Origin: Rhipicephalus microplus
Taxonomy: Eukaryota; Arthropoda; Arachnida; Ixodida; Ixodidae
Direction of reading: 5' to 3'
Length of the DNA stretch: 64,000 nt
NCBI RefSeq assembly: GCF_043290135.1
Contig: NW_027464602.1
Location: 5,394,001 to 5,458,000, forward strand
A program made the translations under genes and the position numbers. Positions 1-11,948 of the stretch are shown in pieces. Every line of letters begins with the position of its first letter. The stretch's first letter is position 1. The notes beneath the pieces are model-generated. The model saw nothing but the letters and a program-made list of their open reading frames with translations. It was not told the DNA's origin and ran no database searches.

Positions 1-22
1 CGCAAAGAAAAAAGCAACACAC

Positions 23-96
23 CACTCCCGGGAAGGCTCGAAACTCCAAACTTTCGATTAACAGCCGATCGCGCTAGCCAATTGCGCCACGGAGAC
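23..96 (-). tRNA. tRNA-Asn(GTT)-like unit, class II, probable pseudo-tRNA
   Basis: First complete element in the window and a representative of the class with plus-strand cactcccgggaaggctcgaa. On the minus strand it begins GTCTCCG, has A box TGGCGCAATTGG, D stem GCGC/GCGC and anticodon loop CTGTTAA (anticodon GTT). It ends CGGGAGT plus discriminator G. The 3' acceptor strand pairs with the 5' strand only through three G-C pairs and several G-U wobbles, with a C-A mismatch at 3-70. The B box is weakened (GTTTCGAGCC). A T6 run at 8-13 lies 9 nt past the 3' end. It is best regarded as a tRNA-derived repeat unit that could be transcribed by Pol III. Confidence 0.6.
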
Positions 97-1052
97 AGTC
101 GTGCTCCACTCTCACCACCATCAGAACATATCTTCAAAGCTATCAGCGCAAAGAAAAAAGCAAAACACCACTCCCGGGAGGGCTCGAACCTCCAACGTTT
201 CGGTTAACAGCCGATCGCGCTGGCCAATTGCGCCACGCAGACAGTCCTGCTCCACTCTCACCACAATTAGAACATATCTTCAGAGCTATCACCACAAAGA
301 AAAAAGAAGCGCCGCACCACCACCGGGTGGGCTCGAACCTCCAACCTTTCGGTTAACAGCCGATCGCGCTAGCCAATTGCCCCACGGAGACAGTCGTGCT
401 CCACTCTCACCACCGTCAGAACATTTCTTCAGAGCTATCACCCCGAAGAAAAAAAAGTGCCGCACCACCACCGGTCGGGCTCGAACCTCCAACCTTTCGG
501 TTAACAGCCGATTGCGCTAGCCAATTGCGCCACGAAGACAGTCCTGCTCCACGCTCACCACCATCAGAACATATCTTCAAAGCTATTACCGCAAAGAAAA
601 AAGCAACACTTCATTCCCGGGAGGGCTCAAAACTCCAACCTTTCGGTTAACAGCCGATCGCGCTAGCCCAATGCGCCACGGAGGCAGTCTTGCTCCACTC
701 TCACCATCATCAGAACATATCTTCAAAGCTATCAGCGCAAAGAAAAAAAAGCGCTGCACCACCACTGGGTGGGCTCGAACCTCTAACCTTTCGGTTAACA
801 GCCGATCGCGCTAGCCCATTGCGCCACAAAGACAGTCTTGCTCCACTCTCACCACCATCAGAACATAACTTCAAAGCTATCAGCGCAAAGAAAAAAGCAA
901 CACACCACTCCCGGGAGGGCTCGAAACCCCAACCTTTCGGTCAAAAGCCGATCGCGCTAGCCCATTGCGCCACGCAGGCAGTCTTGCTCCACTCTCACCA
1001 TCATCAGAACATATCTTCAAAGCTATCAGCCCAAAGAAAAAAAGCGCCATAC

Positions 1053-1126
1053 CACCACCGGGTGGGCTCGAACCTCCGACCTTTTGGTTAACAGCCGATC
1101 GCGCTAGCCAATTGCGCCATGGAGAC
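1053..1126 (-). tRNA. tRNA-Asn(GTT)-like unit, class III (degenerate anticodon stem)
   Basis: Representative of a recurring class whose plus strand reads gccataccaccaccgggtgg and cgaccttttggttaac. The anticodon loop is still CTGTTAA (GTT), but the 3' side of the anticodon stem is CCAAA instead of CCGAA, which breaks the 29-41 pair. The 5' acceptor strand is GTCTCCA. The B box GGTTCGAGCCC is perfect and a T-run follows. Intact promoter boxes with a damaged stem fit selection on, or passive amplification of, the transcription unit rather than a working tRNA. Similar units occur near 4800, 7600, 18480, 20240, 27600, 43200 and 61160. Confidence 0.55.
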
Positions 1127-2084
1127 AGTCCTGCTCCACTCTCACCACCATCAGAACTTATCTTCAAAGCTATCAGCCCAAAGAAAAAAAAGTGCCGCAC
1201 CACCACCGGTTGGGCTCGAACCTCCAACCTTTCGGTTAACTGCCGATCGAGCAAGCCAATTGCGCCACGAAGACAGTCCTGCTCCGCGCTCACCACCATC
1301 ACAACATATCTTCAAAGCTATTACCGCAAAGAAAAAAGCAACACTTCACTCCCGGGAGGGCTCAAAACTCCAACCTTTCGGTTAACAGCCGATCGCGTTA
1401 GCCCATTGCGCCACGGAGGCAGTCTTGCTCCACTCTCACCATCATCAGAACATATCTTCAAAGCTATCAGCGCAAAGAAAAAAAAGTGCTGCACCACCAC
1501 TGGGTGGGCTCAAACCTCCAACCTTTCGGTTAACAGCCGATCGCGCTAGCCCATTGCGCCACGGAGACAGTCTTGCTCCACTCTCACCACCATCAGAACA
1601 TATCTTCAAAGCTATCAGCGCAAAGAAAACAGCAACACACCAGTCCCGGGAGGGCTCGAAACTCCAACCTTTCGGTCAACAGCCGATCGCGCTAGCCCAT
1701 TGCGCCACGGAGACAGTCTTGCTCCCCTCTCACCACCATCAGAACATATCTTCAAAGCTATCAGCCCAAAGAGAAAAAAGCACCGCACCACCACCGAGTG
1801 GGCTCGAACCTCCAACTTTTCGGTTAACAGCCGATCGCGCTGGCCAATTGCGCCACAGAGACAGTCCTGCTCCACTCTCACCACAATTAGAACATATCTT
1901 CAAAGCTATCAGCCCAAAGAAAAAAAAGCGCCGCACCACCACCGGGTGGGCTCGAACCTCCAACCTTTCGGTTAACAGCAGATCGCGCTAGCCAATTGCT
2001 CCATGGAGACAATCGTGCTCCACTCTCACCACCATCAGAACATATCTTCAAAGCTATCAGCGCAAAGAAAAAAAAGCGCCGCAC

Positions 2085-2158
2085 CACCACCGGGTGGGCT
2101 CGAACCTCCAACCTTTCGGTTAACAGCCGATCGCGCAAGCCAATTGCGCCACGGAGAC
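2085..2158 (-). tRNA. tRNA-Asn(GTT)-like unit downstream of the gypsy remnant
   Basis: Representative of the majority class I. On the minus strand: acceptor GTCTCCG, TG, D stem GCGC/GCGC with loop AATTGGCTT, anticodon stem ATCGG/CCGAA (A27-A43 mismatch, four pairs intact), loop CTGTTAA with anticodon GTT (plus-strand aac at 2122-2124), T stem GGAGG/CCACC with one A-A mismatch, T loop TTCGAGC, 3' acceptor CGGTGGT and discriminator G. The acceptor keeps four Watson-Crick pairs and two wobbles, with a U-U mismatch at 4-69. A T8 run (2068-2075) lies 9 nt downstream. Its 5' flank is interrupted 35 bp upstream, between 2193 and 2194, by a gypsy LTR. Confidence 0.65.
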
Positions 2159-2193
2159 AGTCCTGCTCCACTCTCACCACCATCAGAACATAT

Positions 2194-2360
2194 TGTCACG
2201 ATGAGTCACAAGTACTGGGGGATTTATTGAACAACCGGGTGGCTAGCTCTAGGACGATGCGTCAGTCGGGGCTGGCTCTAGAGCAGAGAAGAACGCGATC
2301 TTCTTCTTTCCTCCAGATTTAGAGCCGCTCTTGCTGCCAACCCACTACGTGCTGGCGGCA
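2194..2360 (-). repeat. 3' LTR of the truncated gypsy element
   Basis: Read on the minus strand it starts TGCCGCC just after a purine-rich tract and ends GTGACA next to array ATAT, giving the usual TG...CA termini and a length of about 167 bp. An AATAAA polyadenylation signal lies on the minus strand at 2223-2228. The outer end (2194) is firm because array sequence resumes there. The inner end (2360) is inferred from the first TG after the polypurine tract and could be off by a few bases. No partner LTR survives. Confidence 0.65.
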
Positions 2361-2374
2361 TTATCCCCCCTTCC
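2361..2374 (-). promoter_or_regulatory. Polypurine tract of the truncated gypsy element
   Basis: Minus strand GGAAGGGGGGATAA lies immediately before the LTR start. This is the expected place for the plus-strand primer of reverse transcription. The intact element has the comparable GGGGGAAA before its 3' LTR. Confidence 0.6.
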
Positions 2375-2589
2375 GAAAAGAAAAAAAAAACAAGTACCAA
2401 AAAGAGGAAAGGAAAGTACATAGCAGCACCGCGATGCTACTACATAGGCACGTGAAAAAAAAATGAAAATTCGGATGAAGTGAAAGTAAAAATTGAAGAG
2501 CGTGCCTACATAAGAAACGTCAATGAACGAGAAAGTAAGTTCACAAAATAAACAAAAAACACACAGAACGCTGTACGGTAAAGGAAAAG
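2375..2589 (-). other. 3' untranslated region of the truncated gypsy element
   Basis: About 215 bp between the integrase stop and the polypurine tract. On the minus strand it is T-rich with homopolymer runs. A hydrophobic open frame crosses it into the LTR, but its composition simply reflects the T-rich DNA and it has no recognisable domain, so I see no gene here. Confidence 0.55.
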
Positions 2590-3466
2590 TTACGAACAAC
2601 GCGCAATAAATGGCTTCATGCGCAACACATGAACGACGTCCGGCATCAGCCGTGTCCTGCTCCGTGCATGGGGTGTTGAGTCCGGAACCACTTCGTAGTT
2701 CACGTCACTGACGCGGCGTAACACTTTATATGGGCCAAAGTACCGGCTCAGCAACTTTTCACTAAGGCCACGGCGGCGGACGGGCGTCCACACCCAAACT
2801 TGATCTCCGGGGCTGAAAACACTTCTCTGTGGCGGGTATTATAGCGTCGTGCGTCTGCCTGCTGTTGCTGGCCGATGTGCAGTCGCGCGAGCTGCCGGGC
2901 TTCCTCGGCACGCTCTGCGAATTCTTCGGCGTCTGTTGCCAACTCGTCTTCGTCCTGACACGGTAGCATTGAGTCTAGCATGGTCTGTACTTCGCGGCCG
3001 TAGAGAAGTCGAAATGGCGTGAATCGCGTGGTCTCTTGCACGGCGGTATTATACGCGAAGGTCATGTAAGGCAAGATCCGGTCCCATGTTTTGTGCTGTA
3101 CGTCGATGTACATTGAGATCATGTCTGCGAGGGTCTTATTCAGTCGTTCAGTAAGTCCGTTGGTTTGCGGGTGGTACGCAGTTGTCCTTCGGTGTCTGAT
3201 GTTGCTCAGTTTGAAAACTTCGTCCGTAAGCTGCGCCGTGAATGCCGTCCCTCTGTCCGTTATTACACTGGAAGGAGCACCGTGTCGTAACACGATGTGG
3301 CGCATGAAAAATTGTGCTACCTCAGAAGCCGTGGCTCGTGGGATCGCCTGGGTTTCAGCGTAGCGTGTCAAATAGTCGGTCGCGACGATCACCCATTTGT
3401 TGCTGTCCGCAGACATAGAAAAAGGCCCGAGAATGTCCATGCCGACTTGGTCGAACGGCGTGCAGG
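2590..3466 (-). pseudogene. Ty3/gypsy integrase fragment, frameshifted
   Basis: Integrase inserts retrotransposon cDNA into the host genome. The fragment opens in the region just before the catalytic core; in-frame residues PFDQVG precede MDILGPF at 3440. The core then runs with all three acidic catalytic residues at canonical spacing: Asp in MDILGPF, Asp in ITDRG (59 residues between), and Glu in HPQTNGLTER (35 residues between). The reading frame is lost near 2815-2825. The C-terminal domain, with the GPY/F-type motif FGPYKVLRRV, continues in another frame to a stop at 2590. That frame change plus loss of everything upstream makes it a pseudogene. The zinc-binding HHCC domain lies beyond the break and is absent. 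Family assignment is secure; activity is excluded. Confidence 0.9.
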
Positions 3467-6400
3467 GCTCGAGCCTCTGACTTTTCGGTTAACAGCCGAT
3501 CGCACTAGCCAATTGCGCCACGGAGACAGTCCTGCTCCGCTCTCACCACCATCAGAACATATCTTCAAAGCTATCAGCCCAAAGAAAAAAACCACCGCAC
3601 CACCACCGGGTGGGCTCGAACCAAAACCTTTCGGTTAACAGCCGATCGCGCTAGCCAATTGCCCCACGGAGACAGTCGTGCTCCACTCTCACCACCATCA
3701 GAACATTTCTTCAGAGCTATCACCCCAAAGAAAAAAAAGTGCCGCACCACCACCGGGTGGGCTCGAACCTCCAACCTTTCGGTTAACAGCCGATCGCGCT
3801 AGCCAATTGCGCCACGAAGACAGTCGTGGTCCACTCTCACCGCCATCAGAACATATCTTCAAAGCTATTACCGCAAAGAAAAAAGCAACACACCACTCCC
3901 GGGAGGCCTCAAAACTCCAACCTTTCGGTTAACAGGCGATCGCGCTAGCCCATTGCGCCACGGAGGCAGTCTTGCTCCACTCTCACCATCATCAGAACAT
4001 ATCTTCAAAGCTATCAGCCTAAAGAAAAAAAAGCGCCGCACCACCACCGGGTGGGCTCGAACCTCCAACTTTTCGGTTAACAGCCGATCACGCTACCCAA
4101 TTGCGCCACGGAGACAGTCCTGCTCCACTCTCACCACCATCAGAACATATCTTCAAAGCTATCAGCCCACAGAAAAAAAGCGCCGCACCACCACCAGGTG
4201 GGCTCGAACCTCCAACCTTTCGGTTAACAGCCGATCGCGCAAGCCAATTGCGCCACAGAGACAGTCCTGCTCCACTCTCACCACCATCAGAACATATCTT
4301 CAAAGCTATCAGCCCAAAGAAAAAAAAGCACCGCACCACAACCGGGTGGGCTCGAACCTCCAACATTTCGGTTAACAGCCAATCGCGCCAGCCAATTGCA
4401 CCACGGAGACAGTCCTGCTCCACTATCACCACCATCAGAACATATCTTCAATACTATCAGCACAAAGAAAAAAAGCGCCCCACCATCACCGGGTGGGCTC
4501 GAACTTCCAACCTTTCTGTTAACAGCCGATCGCGCTAGCCAACTGCGCCACGGAGACAGTCGTGCTCCACTCTCACCACCATCAGAACATATCTTCAAAG
4601 CTATCAGCGCAAAGAAAAAAGCAACACACCACTCCAGGGAGGGCTCGAAACTCCAGCCTTTCGGTTAACAGCCGATCGCGCTAGCCAATTGCGCCACGGA
4701 GACAGTCCTGCTCTACTCTTACCACCATCAGAACATATCTTCAAAGCTATCAGCCCAAAGAAAAAAAACGCCATACCACGACCGGATGGGCTCGAACCTC
4801 CGACCTTTTGGTTAACAGCCGATCGCGCTAGCCAATTGCGCCATGGAGACAGTCCTGCTCCACTCTCACCACCATCAGAACATATCTTCGAAGCTATCAG
4901 CCCCAAAAAAAGCGCCGCACCACCACCGGGTGGGCTCGAACTACCAACTTTTCGGTTAACAGCCGATCACGCTAGCCAATTGCGCCACGGAGACAGTCCT
5001 GCTCCACTCTCACCACCATCAGAACATATCTTCAAAGCTATCAGCCCAAAAAAAAGCGCCACACCACCAGCGGGAGAGCTCGAACCTCCAACTTTTCGGG
5101 TAACAGCCGATCGCGCTAGCCAATTGCGCCACGGAGACAGTCCTGCTCCACTCTCACCACCGTCAGAACATTTCTTCAGAGCTATCAGCCCAAAGAAAAA
5201 AAAAGCGCCGCACCACCACCGGGTGGGCTCGAACCTCCAACCTTTCGGTTAACAGTTGATCGCGCTAGCCAATTGCCCCACGGAGACAGTCGTGCTCCGC
5301 TCTCACCACCGTCAGAACATTTCTTCAGAGCTATCACCCCAAAGAAAAAAAAAGCGCCGCACCACCACCGGTTGGGCTCAAACCTCTAACCTTTCGGTTA
5401 ACAGCCGATCGCGCTAGCCAATTGCGCCACGAAGACAGCCCTGCTCCAGTCCCACCACAATCAGAACATAATTTCAAAGGTATTACCGCAAAGAAAAAAG
5501 CAACACACCACTCCCGGGAGGGCTCGAACCTCCAAACTTTCGGTTAACAGCCGATCGCGCTAGCCAATTGCGCCACGGAGACAGTCGTGCTCCACTCTCA
5601 CCACCATCAGAACATATCTTCAAAGCTATCAGCGCAAAGAAAAAAGCAAAACACCACTCCCGGGAGGGCTCGAACCTCCAACGTTTCGGTTAACAGCCGA
5701 TCGCGCTGGCCAATTGCGCCACGCAGACAGTCCTGCTCCACTCTCACCACAATTAGAACATATCTTCAGAGCTATCACCACAAAGAAAAAAGAAGCGCCG
5801 CACCACCACCGGGTGGGCTCGAACCTCCAACCTTTCGGTTAACAGCCGATCACGCTAGCCAATTGCGCCACGGAGACAGTCCTGCTCCACTCTCACCACC
5901 ATCAGAACATATCTTCAAAGCTATCAGCCCACAGAAAAAAAAGCGCCGCACAACCACCGGGTGGGCTCGAACCTCCAAATTTTCGGTTAACAGCCGATCG
6001 CGCTAGCCAATTTCGCCACCGAGACAGTCGTGCTCCACTCTCACCACCATCAGAACATATCTTCAAAGCTATCAGCGCAAAGAAAAAAGCAAAACACCAC
6101 TCCCGGGAGGGCTCGAAACTCCAACCTTTCGGTCAACAGCCGATCGCGCTAGCCCATTGCGCCACGGAGACAGTCTTGCCCCCCTCTCACCACCATCAGA
6201 ACATATCTTCAAAGCTATCAGCCCAAAGAAAAAAAAGCACCGCACCACCACCGGGTGGGCTCGAACCTCCAACCTTTCGGTTAACAGCCGATCGCGCTAG
6301 CCAATTTTGCCACGGAGACAGTCGTGCTCCACTCTCACCACCATCAGAACATATCTTCAAAGCTATCAGCGCAAAGAAAAAAGCAAAACACCACTCCCGG

Positions 6401-9400
6401 GAGGGCTCGAACCTCCAACTTTTCGGTTAACAGCCGATCGCGCTGGCCAATTGCGCCACGCAGACAGTCCTGCTCCACTCTCACCACCATCAGAACATAA
6501 TTTCAAAGCTATTACCGCAAAGAAAAAAGCAACACACCTCTCCCGGGAAGGCTCGAAACTCCAAACTTTCGAATAACAGCCGATCGCGCTAGCCAATTGC
6601 GCCACGTAGACAGTCGTGCTCCACTCTCACCACCATCAGAACATATCTTCAAAGCTATCAGCGCAAAGAAAAAAGCAAAACACCACTCCCGGGAGGGCTC
6701 GAACCTCCAACGTTTCGGTTAACAGCCGATCGCGCTGGCCAATTGCGCCACGCAGACAGTCCTGCTCCACTCTCACCACAATTAGAACATATCTTCAGAG
6801 CTATCACCACAAAGAAAAAAGAAGCGCCGCACCACCACCGGGTGGGCTCGAACCTCCAACCTTTCGATTAACAGCCGATCGCGCTAGCCAATTGCCCCAC
6901 GGAGACAGTCGTGCTCCACTCTCACCACCGTCAGAACATTTCTTCAGAGCTATCACCCCGAAGAAAAAAAAGTGCCGCACCACCACCGGTTGGGCTCGAA
7001 CCTCCAACCTTTCGGTTAACAGCCGATTGCGCTAGCCAATTGCGCCACGAAGACAGTCCTGCTCCACGCTCACCACCATCAGAACATATCTTCAAAGCTA
7101 TTACCGCAAAGAAAAAAGCAACACTTCACTCCCGGGAGGGCTCAAAACTCTAACGTTTCGGTTAACAGCCGATCGCGCTAGCCCAATGCGCCACGGAGGC
7201 AGTCTTGCTCCACTCTCACCATCATCAGAACATATCTTCAAAGCTGTCAGCGCAAAGAAAAAAAAGCGCTGCACCACCACTGGGTGGGCTCGAACCTCCA
7301 ACCTTTCGGTTAACAGCCGATCGCGCTAGCCCATTGCGCCACAAAGACAGTCTTGCTCCACTCTCACCACCATCAGAACATAACTTCAAAGCTATCAGCG
7401 CAAAGAAAAAAGCAACACACCACTCCCGGGAGGGCTCGAAACCCCAACCTTTCGGTCAAAAGCCGATCGCGCTAGCCCATTGCGCCACGCAGGCAGTCTT
7501 GCTCCACTCTCACCATCATCAGAACATATCTTCAAAGCTATCAGCCCAAAGAAAAAAAAGCGCCATACCACCACCGGGTGGGCTCGAACCTCCGACCTTT
7601 TGGTTAACAGCCGATCATGCTAGCCAATTGCGCCACGGAGACAGTCCTGCTCCCTCTCACCACCATCAGAAGATATCTTCAAAGCTATCAGCCCAAAGAA
7701 AAAAACCACCGCACCACCACCGGGTGGGCTCGAACCTCCAACCTTTCGGTTAACAGCCAATTGCGCTAGCCAGTTGCGCCACGGAGACAGTCCTGCTCCA
7801 CTCTCACCACCATCAGAACATATCTTCAAAGCTATCAGCACAAAGAAAAAAAGCGCCGCAACACCACCGGGTGGGCTCAAACCTCCAACCTTTCGGTTAA
7901 CAGCCCACCGCGCTAGCCAACTGCGCCACGGAGACAGTCGTGCTCCACTCTCACCACCATCAGAACATAACTTCAAAGCTATCAGCGCAAAGAAAAAAGC
8001 AACACACCACCACCGGGAGAGCTCGAACCTCCAACTTTTCGGGTAACAGCCGATCGCGCTAGCCAATTGCGCCACAGAGACAGTCCTGCTCCACTCTCAC
8101 CACCGTCAGAACATTTCTTCAGAGCTATCAGCCCAAAGAAAAAAAAAGCGCCGCACCACCACCGGGTGGGCTCGAACCTCCAAACTTTCGGTTAACAGTT
8201 GATCGCGCTAGCCAATTGCCCCACGGAGACAGTCGTGCTCCACTCTCACCACCGTCAGAACATTTCTTCAGAGCTATCACCCCAAAGAAAAAAAAAGCTC
8301 CGCACCACCACCGGTTGGGCTCAAACCTCTAACCTTTCGGTTAACAGCCGATCGCGCTAGCCAATTGCGCCACGAAGACAGCCCTGCTCCAGTCCCACCA
8401 CCATCAGAACATAATTTCAAAGGTATTACCGCAATGAAAAAACAACACACCACTGCCGGGAGGGCTCGAACGTCCAAACTTTCGGTTAACAGCCGATCGC
8501 GCTAGCCAATTGCGCCACGGAGACAGTCGTGCTCCACTCTCACCACCATCAGAACATATCTTCAAAGCTATCAGCGCAAAGAAAAAAGCAAAACACCACT
8601 CCCGGGAGGGCTCGAACCTCCAAATTTTCGGTTAACAGCCGATCGCGCTGGCCAATTGCGCCACGCAGAAAGTCCTGCTCCACTCTCACCACAATTAGAA
8701 CATATCTTCAGAGCTATCACCACAAAGAAAAAAAAGCGCCGCACCACCACCGGGTGGGCTCGAACCTCCAACCTTTCGGTTAACAGCCGATCGCGCTAGC
8801 CAATTGCCCCACAGAGACAGTCGTGCTCCACTCTCACCACCGTCAGAACATTTCTTCAGAGCTATCACCCCAAAGAAAAAAAAGTGCCGCACCACCACTG
8901 GTTGGGCTCGAACCTCCAACCTTTCGGTTAACAGCCGATCGCGCTAGCCAATTGCGCCCCGAAGACAGTCCTGCTCCACGCTCACCACCATCAGAACATA
9001 TCTTCAAAGCTATTACCACAAAGAAAAAAGCAACACACCACTCCCGGGAGGGCTCGAAACTCCAACCTTTCGGTTAACAGCAGATCGCGCTAGCCAATTG
9101 CTCCATGGAGACAATCGTGCTCCACTCTCACCACCATCAGAACATATCTTCAAAGCTATCAGCGCAAAGAAAAAAAAGTGCCGCACCACCACCGGGTGGG
9201 CTCGAACCTCCAACCTTTCGGTTAACAGCCGATCGCGCAAGCCGATTGCGCCACGGAGACAGTCCTGCTCCACTCTCACCACCATCAGAACATTACTTCA
9301 AAGGTATCAGCCCAAAAAAAAAAGCGCCGCACCGCCACTGGGTGGGCTCGAACCTCTGACTTTTCGGTTAACAGCCGATCATGCTAGCCAATTGCGCCAC

Positions 9401-9886
9401 GGAGACAGTCCTGCTCCCTCTCACCACCATCAGAAGATATCTTCAAAGCTATCAGCCCAAAGAAAAAAACCACCGCACCACCACCGGGTGGGCTCGAACC
9501 TCCAACCTTTCGGTTAACAGCCAATTGCGCTAGCCAGTTGCGCCACGGAGACAGTCCTGCTCCATCTCACCACCATCAGAACATATCTTCAAAGCTATCA
9601 GCACAAAGAAAAAAAGCGCCGCAACACCACCGGGTGGGCTCAAACCTCCAACCTTTCGGTTAACAGCCCACCGCGCTAGTCAACTGCGCCACGGAGACAG
9701 TCGTGCTCCACTCTCACCACCATCAGAACATATCTTCAAAGCTATCAGCGCAAAGAAAAAAGCAACACACCACCACCGGGAGAGCTCGAACCTCCAACTT
9801 TTCGGGTAACAGCCGATCGCGCTAGCCAATTGCGCCACAGAGACAGTCCTGCTCCACTCTCACCACCGTCAGAACATTTCTTCAGA

Positions 9887-11948
9887 GCTATCAGCCCAAA
9901 GAAAAAAAAAGCGCCGCACCACCACCGGGTGGGCTCGAACCTCCAAACTTTCGGTTAACAGTTGATCGCGCTAGCCAATTGCCCCACGGAGACAGTCGTG
10001 CTCCACTCTCACCACCGTCAGAACATTTCTTCAGAGCTATCACCCCAAAGAAAAAAAAAGCTCCGCACCACCACCGGTTGGGCTCAAACCTCTAACCTTT
10101 CGGTTAACAGCCGATCGCGCTAGCCAATTGCGCCACGAAGACAGCCCTGCTCCAGTCCCACCACCATCAGAACATAATTTCAAAGGTATTACCGCAAAGA
10201 AAAAACAACACACCACTGCCGGGAGGGCTCGAACCTCCAAACTTTCGGTTAACAGCCGATCGCGCTAGCCAATTGCGCCACGGAGACAGTCGTGCTCCAC
10301 TCTCACCACCATCAGAACATATCTTCAAAGCTATCAGCGCAAAGAAAAAAGCCAAACACCACTCCCGGGAGGGCTCGAACCTCCAACTTTTCGGTTAACA
10401 GCCGATCGCGCTGGCCAATTGCGCCACGCAGAAAGTCCTGCTCCACTCTCACCACAATTAGAACATATCTTCAGAGCTATCACCACAAAGAAAAAAAAGC
10501 GCCGCACCACCACCGGGTGGGCTCGAACCTCCAACCTTTCGGTTAACAGCCGATCGCGCTAACCAATTGCCCCACGAAGACAGTCGTGCTCCACTCTCAC
10601 CACCGTCAGAACATTTCTTCAGAGCTATCACCCCAAAGAAAAAAAAGTGCCGCACCACCACTGGTTGGGCTCGAACCTCCAACCTTTCGGTTAACAGCCG
10701 ATCGCGCTAGCCAATTGCGCCCCGAAGACAGTCCTGCTCCGCGCTCACCACCATCAGAACATATCTTCAAAGCTATTACCACAAAGAAAAAAGCAACACT
10801 TCACTCCCGGGAGGGCTCAAAACTCCAACCTTTCGGTTGACAGCCGATCGCGCTAGCCCATTGCGCCACGCAGAAAGTCCTGCTCCACTCTCACCACAAT
10901 TAGAACATATCTTCAGAGCTATCACCACAAAGAAAAAAAAGCGCCGCACCACCACCGGGTGGGCTCGAACCTCCAACCTTTCGGTTAACAGCCGATCGCG
11001 CTAGCCAATTGCCCCACGGAGACAGTCGTGCTCCACTCTCACCACCGTCAGAACATTTCTTCAGAGCTATCACCCCAAAGAAAAAAAAGTGCCGCACCAC
11101 CACTGGTTGGGCTCGAACCTCCAACCTTTCGGTTAACAGCCGATCGCGCTAGCCAATTGCGCCCCGAAGACAGTCCTGCTCCACGCTCACCACCATCAGA
11201 ACATATCTTCAAAGCTATTACCACAAAGAAAAAAGCAACACTTCACTCCCGGGAGGGCTCAAAACTCCAACCTTTCGGTTGACAGCCGATCGCGCTAGCC
11301 CATTGCGCCACGGAGGCAGTCTTGCTCCACTCTCACCATCATCAGAACATATCTTCAAAGCTATCAGCGCAAAGAAAAAAAAGCGCTGCACCACCACTGG
11401 GTGGGCTCGAACCTCCAACCTTTCGGTTAACAGCCGATCGCGCTAGCCCATTGCGCCACAGAGACAGTCTTGCTCCACTCTCACCACCATCAGAACATAT
11501 CTTCAAAGCTATCAGCGCAAAGAAAAAAGCAACACACCACTCGCGGGAGGGCTCGAAACTCCAACCTTTCGGTTAACAGCAGATCGCGCTAGCCAATTGC
11601 TCCATGGAGACAATCGTGCTCCACTCTCACCACCATCAGAACATATCTTCAAAGCTATCAGCGCAAAGAAAAAAAAGTGCCGCACCACCACCGGGTGGGC
11701 TCGAACCTCCAACCTTTCCGTTAACAGCCGATCGCGCAAGCCGATTGCGCCACCGAGACAGTCCTGCTCCACTCTCACCACCATCAGAACATTACTTCAA
11801 AGGTATCAGCCCAAAGAAAAAAAAGCGCCGCACCGCCACTGGGTGGGCTCGAACCTCTGACTTTTCGGTTAACAGCCGATCATGCTAGCCAATTGCGCCA
11901 CGGAGACAGTCCTGCTCCCTCTCACCACCATCAGAAGATATCTTCAAA
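9887..11948. repeat. 2,062-bp higher-order repeat, copy 1
   Basis: Fourteen units whose order of variants is repeated directly next door at 11949-14010 with a constant shift of 2,062 bp. Diagnostic shared variants include the bases cagttgatcgcg (near 9960 and 12022), the cagaaagtcc leader and a gccccgaagac acceptor. Boundaries were placed where the flanking variants stop matching (agagctatcag versus aaagctatcag) and are good to a few tens of bases. Confidence 0.75.

Larger units (their letters stand above)
1..2193 (-). repeat. tRNA-Asn-derived 147-bp tandem array, block 1
   Basis: About 15 head-to-tail units of ~147 bp, cut by the left window edge. Read on the minus strand each unit has a 74-nt tRNA-Asn(GTT)-like element, ~9 nt, a run of 6-8 T, and a ~55-nt spacer that leads to the next tRNA-like element. 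Units fall into interleaved classes. One has a T arm and 3' acceptor reading (plus strand) caccaccgggtgggctcgaa. Another reads cactcccgggagggctcgaa. A third has an anticodon stem read as ccttttggttaac. Spacers also vary: acatatcttcaaag, acatttcttcagag or acataatttcaaag. Units near 101-520 and 690-1090 recur at 6616-7035 and 7205-7605, a shift of 6,515 bp that spans the gypsy remnant. Nothing other than repeat units is present in this block. Confidence 0.95.
2194..3466 (-). mobile_element. Truncated Ty3/gypsy LTR retrotransposon (3' part)
   Basis: A remnant reading right to left: integrase core, integrase C-terminal domain, 3' untranslated region, polypurine tract and one LTR. The LTR end is clean and abuts array sequence ending in ATAT (2190-2193). 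The other end is broken inside the integrase region. There the element meets a tRNA-like unit through the shared 8 bases gggctcga (3465-3472), so the 5' LTR, gag, protease, RT and RNase H are gone, along with part of the array unit. Integrase motifs resemble those of the intact element at 54145-59327 but the LTR differs in sequence and length, so this is a different gypsy family. It is disabled by truncation and a frameshift. Confidence 0.9.

Noticed and set aside
2345..2599. Hydrophobic 84-aa minus-strand frame that could be read as a small membrane or envelope protein
   Set aside because: It arises from T-rich 3' untranslated DNA, runs into the LTR, has no signal or family motif, and the parent element is a truncated remnant.
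3091..3363. Plus-strand 90-aa frame opposite the integrase fragment
   Set aside because: It lies antisense to a well-supported integrase coding region and has no recognisable motif.
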